From: Planococcus ruber
Lineage (GTDB): Bacteria; Bacillota; Bacilli; Bacillales_A; Planococcaceae
Direction of reading: 5' to 3'
Length of the DNA: 64,000 nucleotides
Assembly: GCF_022819085.1 (NCBI RefSeq)
Contig: NZ_JALHAG010000001.1
Span: forward strand, 579,395 to 643,394
In this document: positions 32,508 through 40,785 of the stretch, one piece after another
Position numbering within the stretch: position 1 is the stretch's first letter
How the letters are laid out: every line of letters starts with the position of its first letter
The notes under the pieces: generated by a model
What the model was told of the DNA's origin: nothing
Seen by the model: the letters and a program-made list of their open reading frames with translations, nothing else
Database searches by the model: none
Made by a program: the position numbers and the translations under genes

Positions 32508-34280
32508 ATGTATTCGCTATTCAATCCGAAAAACATGCCGCTGACGCCGTTCCTGTTCTTCACCGGAAAAGGCGGGGTCGGCAAGACCTCGACCGCTTGC
32601 GCCACGGCGGTCGCGCTGGCTGATCAGGGCAAGAACGTGCTGCTGGTCAGCACAGACCCGGCTTCTAATCTGCAGGACGTGCTGGAAGTCGACTTGACGA
32701 ATGAGCCGATGGCGATTCCAAGCGTTCCGAATCTGTCTGCGTGCAACATCGATCCGGAAGAATCAGCGCGCGCTTACAAGGAAAACGTGGTCGGCCCGTA
32801 CCGTGGCAAGTTGCCGGATGCAGTACTCGCGACCATGGAAGAGCAATTGTCCGGTGCCTGTACGGTAGAAATCGCCGCCTTTGACGAATTCTCGCATCTG
32901 TTGGCGGATGAAACCATCTTGGACCAGTTTGATCATGTCCTGTTCGATACGGCACCGACCGGTCATACGTTACGGCTGTTGCAGTTGCCGACGGCTTGGA
33001 GTGGCTTCCTGGAGGAAAGTACGCATGGCGCTTCGTGTTTGGGGCCACTGGCGGGATTGGAAGGCAAGAAAGAGATGTACGCCAAAGCGGTCGCTTCGCT
33101 TTCCGACCGGGAAAAGACGACGTTGTTATTGATTGCGCGTCCCGACAATTCATCGTTGTTGGAAGCTGACCGGGCATCAGGCGAACTGAAGGAAATCGGC
33201 ATTCGGAACCAATTGCTGATCGTGAATGGTCTCTTGCAGACGCATCAGCCGGAAGATGCGGTATCGACCGCGTTCTACAGCCGTCAGCGTCAAGCGTTGC
33301 AGGAAACGCCGGAAGCCTTGAAACAGGTCATGACATATGCGCTGCCGTTCGTTTCGTATTCCCTGACGGGCGTGGAGAACTTGCGTCACCTGTTCAGCTC
33401 GTATGCCATGACGACATTCGAAGTGGAAGACACAAACGAAGAAGCGTTGGCCCTTCCGGGCTTGAACCAAGTGATTGAAGATTTCTCGGAGAAAAACACC
33501 CGGGTCATCTTCACGATGGGCAAAGGCGGCGTCGGCAAAACGTCGATTGCCTCAGCCATTGCGGTGGGCTTGGTTGAAAAAGGGCATCGCGTCCATTTGA
33601 CCACCACCGATCCGGCGGCCCATCTGGCCTATACCTTTGCAGGCGGTGAAACGCGCGATAATTTGTCCATCAGCAGCATCAATCCCCAAATTGAAGTCGA
33701 ACGCTACAAACAGACGGTTCTTGCGAATGCCGGGAACGGGTTGAGCGACGAAGAGCTGGCCCACCTGCAGGAAGACCTGGAATCGCCGTGTACGGAAGAA
33801 ATCGCCTTGTTCCAAGCGTTTGCGGCGGTGGTCGAGAAATCGGAGAACGAAATTGTCGTGATTGATACGGCGCCGACCGGCCATACGCTGTTGTTGCTGG
33901 ATTCGACGGAAGCGTACCACAAGGAAATGAGCCGTTCGACCGGCGATGTGCCGGAGAACGTGAAAAAGCTCTTGCCGCGCTTGCGCAATCCAGAAGAAAC
34001 CGTCGTCGTCATCGTGACGCTGGCGGAAGCGACGCCCGTACTTGAAGCGGCACGGCTGCAGGAGGACTTGAAGCGCGCGCAGATCGAACCGAAATGGTGG
34101 GTCATCAACCAAAGCCTGTATGCCACGGAAACGACGGATCCGATTTTACGCGGCCGGGCAAGTTCCGAGAAGAAATGGATCCAAAAAGTGAACGAAGAAC
34201 TGGCGTCGAAATGCGCCGTGATTCCTTGGCTGCAGGAAGAAAAGATTGGTTATACCCAGCTGAAAGAATTTATTTTGTAA
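32508..34280 (+). CDS. arsA: Arsenical pump-driving ATPase ArsA
   Basis: A 590-residue tandem ATPase. The two halves each carry a deviant Walker A: GKGGVGKTS at about 20-28 and 338-346. Signature stretches DTAPTGHTLRLLQLP and DTAPTGHTLLLLDS follow in each half. The metal-site cysteines appear as LSGACTVEIAAFDEF, ASCLGPLAG and SPCTEEIALF, matching the three Cys of E. coli ArsA. It drives As(III) export through ArsB in the membrane. The true start is ATG 32508 after AAAGGAGC; the frame is open far upstream inside arsD, but that is a shadow. Confidence 0.96.
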   Translation: MYSLFNPKNMPLTPFLFFTGKGGVGKTSTACATAVALADQGKNVLLVSTDPASNLQDVLEVDLTNEPMAIPSVPNLSACNIDPEESARAYKENVVGPYRGKLPDAVLATMEEQLSGACTVEIAAFDEFSHLLADETILDQFDHVLFDTAPTGHTLRLLQLPTAWSGFLEESTHGASCLGPLAGLEGKKEMYAKAVASLSDREKTTLLLIARPDNSSLLEADRASGELKEIGIRNQLLIVNGLLQTHQPEDAVSTAFYSRQRQALQETPEALKQVMTYALPFVSYSLTGVENLRHLFSSYAMTTFEVEDTNEEALALPGLNQVIEDFSEKNTRVIFTMGKGGVGKTSIASAIAVGLVEKGHRVHLTTTDPAAHLAYTFAGGETRDNLSISSINPQIEVERYKQTVLANAGNGLSDEELAHLQEDLESPCTEEIALFQAFAAVVEKSENEIVVIDTAPTGHTLLLLDSTEAYHKEMSRSTGDVPENVKKLLPRLRNPEETVVVIVTLAEATPVLEAARLQEDLKRAQIEPKWWVINQSLYATETTDPILRGRASSEKKWIQKVNEELASKCAVIPWLQEEKIGYTQLKEFIL

Positions 34281-34347
34281 AAACCAAATGCGTAGTACAG
34301 TATCTTTTTTCAACTTAACGGGATAAATAATGGAAGGTGGTAACACC

Positions 34348-34776
34348 ATGAGCAAAAATTATCAGGAACTGGTCAAGAACCGCATTTTTATTGGCGGCGC
34401 AGCGGATGCCAAAGACGCAGTCGACACCGAACAGATTGACTTGGTGGTGGATTTGCGGGCAGAAGTGACCGAAGGGGAGTACGAATACCTCCGGGTCCAC
34501 AGCCCCATCGTAGACGATTCCGACAACCAGCAGGATGAATCGGTCAAGAAAGCGATTGATCAAGTGGTGGACGCCTACAACGACGGCAAAAAAATCTATT
34601 TCCACTGTGCAGGCGGCAGCAATCGCACCGGCACGGTGGCCATTGGCACACTGTTATCCCTTGGGCAAGCGGATAGCATCGCAGAAGCGGAAGCCCAGGC
34701 CACGTCCGTCCGCCAGAAAATCAACGTGAAACCGGCGTTGAAAGAGTCCCTTCAGCGGATTTTCCCCGATGCCTGA
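34348..34776 (+). CDS. Protein-tyrosine phosphatase-like protein (HCx5R)
   Basis: A 142-residue cytosolic protein with the phosphatase loop FHCAGGSNRTG: Cys87, Arg93 and Thr94 match HCx5R-S/T. The region DSDNQQDES before it may hold the general-acid aspartate. It resembles small dual-specificity phosphatases; orthologues often lie in arsenic operons, and one idea is that they act on arsenate- or phosphate-related intermediates, but this is not established. ATG 34348 follows GGAAGGTGG. It is 67 bases after arsA, apparently in the same island but after a gap. Confidence 0.72.
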   Translation: MSKNYQELVKNRIFIGGAADAKDAVDTEQIDLVVDLRAEVTEGEYEYLRVHSPIVDDSDNQQDESVKKAIDQVVDAYNDGKKIYFHCAGGSNRTGTVAIGTLLSLGQADSIAEAEAQATSVRQKINVKPALKESLQRIFPDA

Positions 34777-34825
34777 AGAGTGCTAGAATAAATAAAACTT
34801 AAACCCAAAAGGAGAGATCTTACCC

Positions 34826-35104
34826 ATGATGATCACCAATGAAGCCAAACAATACATCCAGTCCATCCTGGACGAGCAAAAAGCGGAAGGGCTGCGGATT
34901 CACGCCGTCGCTGGCTGCTGTGGACCGTAGATCGGCATGTCGTTGGATGCGCCGGAAGCGACAGACGAAGTACTGGACGTTAACGGCATCCGGATGGCGG
35001 TTGCCCCGGAAGCAAAAGAAATCGCAGACAACCTGACCTTGGATTTCGAGGAACAGGGAGAACAAGCCGGTCTGGTCATGATTGGCGCACCCACCGGGTG
35101 CTAG
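34826..35104 (+). pseudogene. HesB/IscA-like protein gene with in-frame amber stop
   Basis: The reading frame from ATG 34826 (after AAAGGAGAG) encodes MMITNEAKQYIQSILDEQ and AVAGCCGP, then a TAG at 34928-34930 (codon 35), and then continues without break as IGMSLDAPEATDEVLD to APTGC and a stop at 35102-35104. Similar arsenic-island HesB/IscA-fold proteins have a glutamine at this point, so a CAG-to-TAG change is the likely event. The codons after the stop still look fully protein-like, so the change is recent, a sequencing error, or suppressed. Cys pair GCC and final GC could bind metal. Confidence 0.8.
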
Positions 35105-35108
35105 ATGA

Positions 35109-35136
35109 AAAAGAGCTCATGGGTGAGCTCTTTTTT
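35109..35136. terminator. Bidirectional terminator at the end of the ars transcript
   Basis: The stem AAAAGAGCTCA (35109-35119)/TGAGCTCTTTT (35124-35134) is perfect and followed by more T. It lies between convergent genes. Confidence 0.87.
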
Positions 35137-35633
35137 TATGCCCATCCATTCACTTGGCTTCTTCTTTCTAGGAGAATCGTGTCTCGCCATACGCCAGCGC
35201 GTTGGCCGATGCGTTCCCGGCGGCCGACTTCCCGAAAACCGTTCTTCAAATGGAGCTGCAAGCTGGCGTGATTCTCTGGAAAGATGCTGGCTTGTAAGGT
35301 CCAAAAGCCTTGTGCTTCGGAAGCGCGGATTAATGCCTGCAATAAGGCCATTCCGATTCCTTTGCCTTTGTGGGCCGGATCAACGTAGACACTGACTTCT
35401 CCGACCCCTTTGTATACTTGGCGGCTTGAAACAGCCGACACTTTACACCAGCCAATGATTTGCTGCCCTTCTTCCAGTACCAAACGACACGTTGAATCGG
35501 TTTGGTCGGCCCACTTTTCATAAGAAGGTGCTTCAGTTTCAAACGAAGCCAGACCGGTGGCCAGTCCGGTTTCGTAAATCCGTTTCACGGCAGGCCAATC
35601 CGCTGTTGCGAATGTTCGGATGATGCGGTGCAT
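35136..35633 (-). CDS. GNAT acetyltransferase, phosphinothricin/arsinothricin (ArsN1)-like
   Basis: A 165-residue acetyltransferase of the PAT/bar subgroup. IRTFATADWPAVKRIYETGL, SFETEAPSYEKW, GEVSVYVDPAHKGKGIGMAL (acetyl-CoA loop) and the C-terminal LHLKNGFREVGRRERIGQR are the phosphinothricin N-acetyltransferase signature. Members inside ars islands have been shown elsewhere to be ArsN1, which acetylates the antibiotic arsinothricin; this position makes that role likely. The start at 35633 follows GAGAGGAG. It is divergent from the MarR gene, and the palindrome at 35681 lies between them, so the same regulator may control it. Confidence 0.82.
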   Translation of the reverse strand: MHRIIRTFATADWPAVKRIYETGLATGLASFETEAPSYEKWADQTDSTCRLVLEEGQQIIGWCKVSAVSSRQVYKGVGEVSVYVDPAHKGKGIGMALLQALIRASEAQGFWTLQASIFPENHASLQLHLKNGFREVGRRERIGQRAGVWRDTILLERRSQVNGWA

Positions 35634-35680
35634 AATCCAACTCCTCTCAATTTCCTTATTGTTTTTAATAGGATAGAGAA

Positions 35681-35703
35681 AATACTTGCAAAATGCAAGT
35701 ATT
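35681..35703. promoter_or_regulatory. MarR-type operator, perfect palindrome
   Basis: The arms AATACTTGCA (35681-35690) and TGCAAGTATT (35694-35703) are exact reverse complements around AAA. It lies between the divergent acetyltransferase and MarR genes. An imperfect second copy precedes the flavoprotein gene at 36192. Confidence 0.8.
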
Positions 35704-35732
35704 ATTTGTATGCTATGGATGAGGTGTTGAAC

Positions 35733-36179
35733 ATGGAAAACAAACGAGAATTGTTTCAAAGCATGGTTAAGCGGTTCGGATTGTTGAACAAGAACTGCTG
35801 CATGGTCGGAGACATGGAAATCAGCTTGGTGCAAAGCCACATACTGTACGAAATCGACAAACGGCAAACGCCTTCGATGCAGGAAGTAGCAGACGCCCTG
35901 GCAACCGATTTGTCCACGTTCAGCCGCCAGATCCAGACGCTCATTAAAATGAACCTGGTGACGAAGTCACCGTCGGAAGCCGATAAACGCATCTATGTCC
36001 TGCAACTGACAACCGAAGGGAAATTCGCGGCCACGGTGATCCAAGAAGGCATCGAGACGCATCTGGACGAGATTTTCTCGCACTTGAATGAATTCGAACG
36101 CGAAATTGTCTTGCAATCGATGCAGTTGCTGAACCAAGCCATGGCCAAGTCAACGGTCTGTTGCAAGCCCATGTTTTAA
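35733..36179 (+). CDS. MarR-family regulator with cysteine pairs
   Basis: A 148-residue winged-helix regulator. The DNA-binding part reads TPSMQEVADALATDLSTFSR and then the wing VTKSPSEADKRIYVLQLT. Cys pairs occur at both ends (NKNCCMVG near residue 22 and VCCKPMF at the C terminus), where they could sense As(III) or thiol stress. The operator candidates at 35681 and 36192 share the AATACTTGCA half-site, so it probably controls itself, the acetyltransferase and the flavoprotein gene. The start ATG 35733 follows GAGG; ATG 35715 is a possible earlier start. Confidence 0.85.
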   Translation: MENKRELFQSMVKRFGLLNKNCCMVGDMEISLVQSHILYEIDKRQTPSMQEVADALATDLSTFSRQIQTLIKMNLVTKSPSEADKRIYVLQLTTEGKFAATVIQEGIETHLDEIFSHLNEFEREIVLQSMQLLNQAMAKSTVCCKPMF

Positions 36180-36191
36180 CTGAACGGAATT

Positions 36192-36214
36192 AATACTTGC
36201 AAAAATCAAGTTTT
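36192..36214 (+). promoter_or_regulatory. Second, imperfect MarR operator
   Basis: AATACTTGCA-AAA-ATCAAGTTTT keeps the left half-site of the 35681 palindrome exactly and the right half with three mismatches. It lies 30 bases upstream of the flavoprotein start codon. Confidence 0.65.
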
Positions 36215-36243
36215 ATTATAGAACGACCAAAGGAGGAAGTTAT

Positions 36244-37602
36244 ATGAACACGCAAGCAGCTTGTTGTTCACCGAAGGTATTTCCCATCCAGTTTGACTTA
36301 CCGAAAAAAGAAACGAATGCGCTGCCGATCGTTATCATTGGGGCCGGTCCGGTTGGATTGGCCGCAGCCGCGCATCTGGCAAAAGCTGGAGAGAAGTTCC
36401 GGGTGCTTGAAGCAGGGACCTCTATCGGCCATCACGTGTTGCAATGGGGACATGTCCGCCTGTTTTCCCCTTGGCAGTACAACATCGACAAAGTCGCTCG
36501 GGAATTGCTGGAACAATCGGGGTGGGAAGCACCGGTCGAGGAAGAATTGCCCACAGGCAAGGAGCTCGTCGACCAGTATTTGACGAAACTGGCAGAGCTG
36601 CCAGTTATACAGCCCTTTATCCAACTCCACACCCGGGTACGGGGCATCAGCCGAAAAGGCCAAGACAAAATGAAGACCGCTGGTCGGGGGAACCTGCCGT
36701 TTGTCCTTTATCTAGAAGAAAACGGAGAAACGACCCAGCGCATCGAAGCGAAAGCCATCATCGACGCTACGGGAACTTGGGGACAGCCGAACTCGTTAAG
36801 TGCCGGCGGCATAACGACGAAAAACGAAGAGAAGCTGAGTCAGCACATCTATTACGGCATCCCGGATGTCCAAGGAAAGGATCGTGAACGGTTCAGCGGA
36901 AAGCCGATCGCGGTGGTAGGCGGCGGCCATTCCGCCATCAATACCATCCTGGAACTGGCTGAACTGCCCGATTCGAAAATCACGTGGATTCTGCGCAAGA
37001 ACCACGTGGAAGACGCTTATGGAGGAGAAGCGAACGATGCGCTCCAAGCACGGGGCGAACTGGGTTCCCGGATTCATCAGTTGGTGGATTCCGGCCAAGT
37101 GGATGTCTACACGCCTTATCGAATTTATGACGTGAACCGAAATGGGGAAACGTTGACGCTGGAAGGGGAATGGAAGGAAGCAAACCATTCGATTGATGGA
37201 CTCGATGAAGTGATCGTCAATACCGGCAGCCAACCGGACTTTTCATTCCTGCGTGAAGTGCGCCTCAGCATTGATCCGGCCACCGAAAGTGTGGATGCAT
37301 TGGCACCGCTGATTGACCCGAACCTTCACAGCTGCGGCACGGTCCGTCCGCACGGCGAACGGGAACTGCGGCAACCGGAAAAGAATTTCTACATTGTCGG
37401 CATGAAGAGCTACGGCCGGGCGCCGACGTTCCTGATGGCCACCGGATACGAACAGGTCCGTTCCGTCGTCGCGTACCTCACGGGAGATTTCGAGGCCGCC
37501 CGGAACGTGGAATTGGATCTGCCGGAAACCGGCGTCTGCAGCGTCAACCTTTCTCCGAACGGCACACAACCGGTTGCAGCCGGCAGTTCGGGCTGCTGCT
37601 AA
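36244..37602 (+). CDS. FAD/NAD(P)-dependent flavoprotein oxidoreductase with Cys-rich termini
   Basis: A 452-residue two-dinucleotide flavoprotein. The FAD loop is VIIGAGPVGLAAAAHL (residues about 30-45) and the NAD(P)H loop is IAVVGGGHSAINTI (about 220-233); ATGTWGQPN is the third motif of the monooxygenase-like group. Cys pairs sit at both ends (QAACCSP and SSGCC), as seen in arsenic-linked proteins that bind trivalent arsenicals. It resembles ArsO-type enzymes, whose reaction is not settled. It is behind a MarR operator and is followed 14 bases on by a small protein gene. Confidence 0.78.
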   Translation: MNTQAACCSPKVFPIQFDLPKKETNALPIVIIGAGPVGLAAAAHLAKAGEKFRVLEAGTSIGHHVLQWGHVRLFSPWQYNIDKVARELLEQSGWEAPVEEELPTGKELVDQYLTKLAELPVIQPFIQLHTRVRGISRKGQDKMKTAGRGNLPFVLYLEENGETTQRIEAKAIIDATGTWGQPNSLSAGGITTKNEEKLSQHIYYGIPDVQGKDRERFSGKPIAVVGGGHSAINTILELAELPDSKITWILRKNHVEDAYGGEANDALQARGELGSRIHQLVDSGQVDVYTPYRIYDVNRNGETLTLEGEWKEANHSIDGLDEVIVNTGSQPDFSFLREVRLSIDPATESVDALAPLIDPNLHSCGTVRPHGERELRQPEKNFYIVGMKSYGRAPTFLMATGYEQVRSVVAYLTGDFEAARNVELDLPETGVCSVNLSPNGTQPVAAGSSGCC

Positions 37603-37616
37603 AGGAGAGATGACAG

Positions 37617-37820
37617 ATGACCGTGAATCACGGAGGGCGTTTGCAGCCCGACTATTTCCGTTCCTATTTATCCCTTATCATGAACCCGCGCCAATGCACC
37701 GTCGATTGCGCACGGGATTTCATGCTGACAACCTTTTTCCAGGGGAATCCGGAAATGTTTGGACCAGAGAGCTACGAGAGCTTTCAAGTTGCGGTAAAAT
37801 CTTTGAGCAAAGAAGGATAA
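37617..37820 (+). CDS. Small conserved-looking protein of the arsenic island
   Basis: A 67-residue protein. ATG 37617 follows AAAGGAGAG at correct spacing and lies 14 bases after the flavoprotein stop, so it is translated in the same operon. The sequence has no hydrophobic helix. A CTVDC pair sits in the middle (residues about 27-31), preceded by YLSLIMNPRQ and followed by FMLTTFFQGNPEMFGPE. The cysteines could bind metal or form a redox pair. The family is not recognised, and a role with the flavoprotein is inference from spacing. Confidence 0.65.
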   Translation: MTVNHGGRLQPDYFRSYLSLIMNPRQCTVDCARDFMLTTFFQGNPEMFGPESYESFQVAVKSLSKEG

Positions 37821-37835
37821 AAAATATATATAGAA

Positions 37836-37875
37836 AAGAAGCGTCTAAGAGATTCAGTCTCCAGGCGCTTTTTCT
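37836..37875 (+). terminator. Terminator of the MarR/flavoprotein operon
   Basis: The arms GAAGCGTCT (about 37838-37846) and AGGCGCTTTTTC (37863-37874) pair with a wobble, with an inner GAGA/TCTC stem and a T-run. Confidence 0.6.
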
Positions 37876-37896
37876 TACTTTGTTCTAACTATTTGA

Positions 37897-37935
37897 AGTT
37901 TACATATGACCCCTTATCGGAAGCAGAATCAATTA
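37897..37935 (+). repeat. Dispersed repeat family A, left box only
   Basis: AGTTTACATATG...CTTATCGGAAGCAG is the cleanest left box in the window. The expected hairpin and right arm are not recognisable downstream, so this copy looks truncated. Confidence 0.6.
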
Positions 37936-38038
37936 CTAATGAAATCGGGCGGTTCACTGAAGCTCAAAAAGAATGAGGAACTCCGGTCTTTTCGATAACT
38001 GGCTAAAGACTATAGCTTTCATGGTTTTCGACAAAAAT

Positions 38039-38070
38039 CGCCCAACCAGTTAGCTGGTTGGGCGTTTATA
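38039..38070. terminator. Terminator of the AbiE-type operon
   Basis: The perfect stem CGCCCAACCAG (38039-38049)/CTGGTTGGGCG (38054-38064) has an A-tract on its left, giving ATTTTTG on the minus strand. Confidence 0.82.
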
Positions 38071-39016
38071 TTTGGATGACAGTTGGTAAAAAGTCGCTGT
38101 CGATAATTTTTTTCAAGCTATCGATGGTTTCTTCATAAGACACATCTTCAGCCAGGAACGTTTTCGTATTGCGGTTATAGTCCTGCTTATAGAAATCGGT
38201 GCTAATGATTTCATTCAATGTCTTTATCAGTTCATAGCCAGGCTGACAGGAAGCCGTGTCCCGACCATCTCTTCGAATCTCGATCACCTCAGGAATTAGT
38301 AATTTCAATCCTGCTGCATCGACGAATCCACTTCCTTCAATCATATGCAGATCGTATAGGTGCCTTGAATAGCGAGTACTTTCTTTTTTTTCGTAATAAT
38401 CGCAGATGGCAAAGATTTTATCAAGAAACGTCCGGTCGATCGTCTGCACATTCGCCGCAAATGGTCTCATCTCGTATTCATCCAAAAACCGTTCTTTTTC
38501 CGCTTCGTCGCCCTCTGCAGCCATAACGAACTTCGTGATGTAATTGCTTACTCCAAGCTGTTCGAATGGAAAGGGCTTATAGGCGACATTCGTTTCCACA
38601 AGGATGTGAGGGGACATCTCATCGTCACCTTCAAATACTTTTCGATAGGCAATTTCATACTCATTGAACTCCCGGCCTGATCGAATCTGATCCGGATTAA
38701 GCAGGGAAAATCCGAGGTCCTCAATCACAAATTCGATCGCCGCTTTCAGCTTCTTTTTTTCGCTTCTCGGCAGCTTATTGTTGTCTCCAAGCGGAACGCT
38801 GAGATCTAGGTCTTCTGAAAAACGCTTGATGACATCGTAGCACTTCGAGAGGGAGGTTCCGCCCTTAAATACAACGCCAGGGAAGACGGAAACCAGCCGC
38901 TTCAGAAGCAGGGACACATAATAATCCTTTTCAATCTGGAAATTCTGCAGTCCATACGCTGCAGCCGCTGACCGGACCAACTCATTAAACAACTCGTTCT
39001 CTTCGTGCAATCGCAT
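38066..39016 (-). CDS. AbiEii/AbiGii-type nucleotidyltransferase toxin
   Basis: A 316-residue nucleotidyltransferase toxin. The conserved core is VVFKGGTSLSKCYDVIKRFSEDLDLSV (about residues 38-64), in which GGTSLSK is the nucleotide-binding loop and SEDLDL supplies the metal aspartates; it is the DUF1814/AbiEii signature. Such toxins of type IV systems transfer nucleotides to tRNA or similar targets and stop growth after phage attack. The start overlaps the upstream antitoxin gene by 32 bases, so translation is coupled. The downstream stem-loop ends the operon. Confidence 0.9.
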   Translation of the reverse strand: MRLHEENELFNELVRSAAAAYGLQNFQIEKDYYVSLLLKRLVSVFPGVVFKGGTSLSKCYDVIKRFSEDLDLSVPLGDNNKLPRSEKKKLKAAIEFVIEDLGFSLLNPDQIRSGREFNEYEIAYRKVFEGDDEMSPHILVETNVAYKPFPFEQLGVSNYITKFVMAAEGDEAEKERFLDEYEMRPFAANVQTIDRTFLDKIFAICDYYEKKESTRYSRHLYDLHMIEGSGFVDAAGLKLLIPEVIEIRRDGRDTASCQPGYELIKTLNEIISTDFYKQDYNRNTKTFLAEDVSYEETIDSLKKIIDSDFLPTVIQI

Positions 39017-39632
39017 CTAATAACCCCAATTCATATACTCTCAGTTTTGTTTTTATCGGGTACACATCGAGATATTCCTTCACTTCCCGTTCATTCAATG
39101 ACACGCCCTCTAGATAGGACAAGATTTTCTCTTTCACCACTTCAAGCGGTTTTTCACTGTACTGCTCATAATTATTCAATAGGTCGAGCACTTGAAGAAG
39201 CTTGTAGTTGGATTTATTCACGTTTACTCTTGGTTTTCGGATGATGAACCTTTTTTTGTAGACATTTACTTCCCGCTTGGCGGCGGAAGCATTATTTGTC
39301 ACGATGGTCGCAACCGCTGCTGTTTGGGAAGTCAGGCCCAAAGCATTGGCGAAATTGGTACCTGACTTGTAACCGATGATACGATCCCGATCCTCTAAAA
39401 ATTTTTTTCGCACAATCTGGTCTGTATCTAGCACAGCTGAGCCGAACAGCGGTTTCTTTTTTGGGATGAAGTAGATGCCGTTCTGGACTTTCGCCAGCAG
39501 ACCTTTGTCAGAAAGGCGCTTGATATACTGCCTGAGGGTACTTGGATTCAGCTTGAGCTCCTCTTTTAGTTGCTCCGTGAGAATAGGTTCATCGTATCCG
39601 TATTCATCTAATAGATATTGATAAAGTTCCAT
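38985..39632 (-). CDS. AbiEi-type antitoxin / DUF6088 winged-helix protein
   Basis: A 215-residue protein. The N-terminal winged helix reads ILTEQLKEELKLNPSTLRQY then IKRLSDKGLLAKVQNGIYF. The rest contains SGTNFANALGLTSQTAAV, typical of the DUF6088/AbiEi antitoxin group. It binds its own promoter and counteracts the toxin encoded downstream, which it overlaps by 32 bases. In type IV systems toxin and antitoxin do not bind each other. The ribosome site AGGTGAG lies before the start at 39632. Confidence 0.87.
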   Translation of the reverse strand: MELYQYLLDEYGYDEPILTEQLKEELKLNPSTLRQYIKRLSDKGLLAKVQNGIYFIPKKKPLFGSAVLDTDQIVRKKFLEDRDRIIGYKSGTNFANALGLTSQTAAVATIVTNNASAAKREVNVYKKRFIIRKPRVNVNKSNYKLLQVLDLLNNYEQYSEKPLEVVKEKILSYLEGVSLNEREVKEYLDVYPIKTKLRVYELGLLDAIARRERVV

Positions 39633-39761
39633 CGGTACTCACCTCTTTCCTATATTGTAACATATTTAAAAAATAAAATTCAAAAAACGTTACACTCGAT
39701 ATGGCTGAAACCCAAAGGAGAACTTCTATTTTTTTAAGTGACGGGATAGTTCGTTAATAAA
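39633..39761. other. Upstream region of the AbiE-type operon
   Basis: Very AT-rich DNA that must hold the minus-strand promoter of the antitoxin/toxin pair. No gene was found. AAAGGAGAACTTC at about 39714 resembles the hairpin arms of family A repeats without the left box. Confidence 0.3.
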
Positions 39762-39836
39762 ATAGAGGAGAGAGATATGGCCATTTAGAGCTACATTTTC
39801 TCCTGATATGTTCGTAAAAGTGTACTTTTACGAACG
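39762..39836 (+). repeat. Dispersed repeat family A, right half with best palindrome
   Basis: A hairpin arm AGAGGAGAGAGAT and its partner TTTTCTCCT are followed by the full right palindrome GTTCGTAAAAGT-GT-ACTTTTACGAAC (39810-39835). No left box is visible. It lies directly before the second hydrolase cassette, as the 17589 copy does before the first. Confidence 0.7.
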
Positions 39837-39960
39837 CTTTAAGATTATGGAAGGAATCATACTAACAAGTAAATTTAATGTAAAATAGTACTTGGTAATA
39901 AGTTTTTGAATTTTCATAACTTATTGTATTGATTAAAAAATATTTAAGGAGGTGGATTAA

Positions 39961-40740
39961 TTGAAATTATATTATCAAGAGTATGGAAATAAGAATGCTC
40001 CGTTAATGGTATTTTTACACGGTGGCGGAGTTAGTAGTTGGATGTGGGCTAAACAAGTCCAATATTTTTCTGACTATCATTGCATCACCATCGATTTACC
40101 AGAACAAGGGGAGAGTAAGAATGCGGAATACTTTTCCATTCGAAAAAGCGCAGAGGATATTGCTAAGTTAATAGAGAAGCTAGCTAATGGTAAGAAAATA
40201 ATTGTTATTGGTTTTTCATTGGGTGCACAAGTACTTATTCAAATGTTGAGTATGAATCCAAGTTTAATTCACAGCGCTATTATCAATAGTGCATTAGTAA
40301 GACCGAATGGGTTTGTACGAAAAATGATCAGACCATCTATCAAAATTACACTTCCGTTAGTGAAAAATAGATATTTTTCAAAGCTTCAATCTAAAACGCT
40401 GTACATTGAGGAAGGAGATTTTGAAAAGTATTATAAAGAGAGTTCTCAAATGAGTTCAGATACTCTTATTCGAATATTAGAAGAAAATATGTCATTCAAG
40501 ATACCTGATGAATTTGATAAAACAATGGGCAAGGTGCTAGTTACTGTTGGAGAGAAAGAAAAAGGACTAATGAAGAAATCAGCTATGGACATCTTGTCGA
40601 AAAATCCAAATTGTATAGGAATCATTATACCTGGTGTAGGTCATGGCATATCTCTAGTAAACCCGAGTTATTTTAATCAAATGATTAAAAACTGGCTGGA
40701 AAATAGTGTTTTACCACATGATGCCATATCTATAAAATAA
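39961..40740 (+). CDS. Alpha/beta hydrolase, copy 2
   Basis: A 259-residue alpha/beta hydrolase, the paralogue of the gene at 17831-18610. All catalytic features are kept: HGGGVSSW, nucleophile Ser86 in GFSLGAQ, and His228 in GVGHGISL. The TTG start 39961 follows AAGGAGGTGG. The substitutions relative to copy 1 are scattered (for example L132P, E152G, R189M), consistent with a functional duplicate under purifying selection rather than a decaying copy. The duplicated stretch extends about 95 bases upstream and 50 downstream of the gene. Both copies stand alone, bracketed by family A repeats. The substrate is unknown. Confidence 0.88.
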   Translation: MKLYYQEYGNKNAPLMVFLHGGGVSSWMWAKQVQYFSDYHCITIDLPEQGESKNAEYFSIRKSAEDIAKLIEKLANGKKIIVIGFSLGAQVLIQMLSMNPSLIHSAIINSALVRPNGFVRKMIRPSIKITLPLVKNRYFSKLQSKTLYIEEGDFEKYYKESSQMSSDTLIRILEENMSFKIPDEFDKTMGKVLVTVGEKEKGLMKKSAMDILSKNPNCIGIIIPGVGHGISLVNPSYFNQMIKNWLENSVLPHDAISIK

Positions 40741-40785
40741 TTTTCTTTACCTTATTGCTGTCCAAGAGGCACTAACTAAAATTAG

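Noticed and set aside
34928..34930. TAG as pyrrolysine codon in the HesB-like gene
   Set aside because: No pyrrolysine machinery is expected in Bacillales and relatives have Gln at this point; a nonsense change is simpler.
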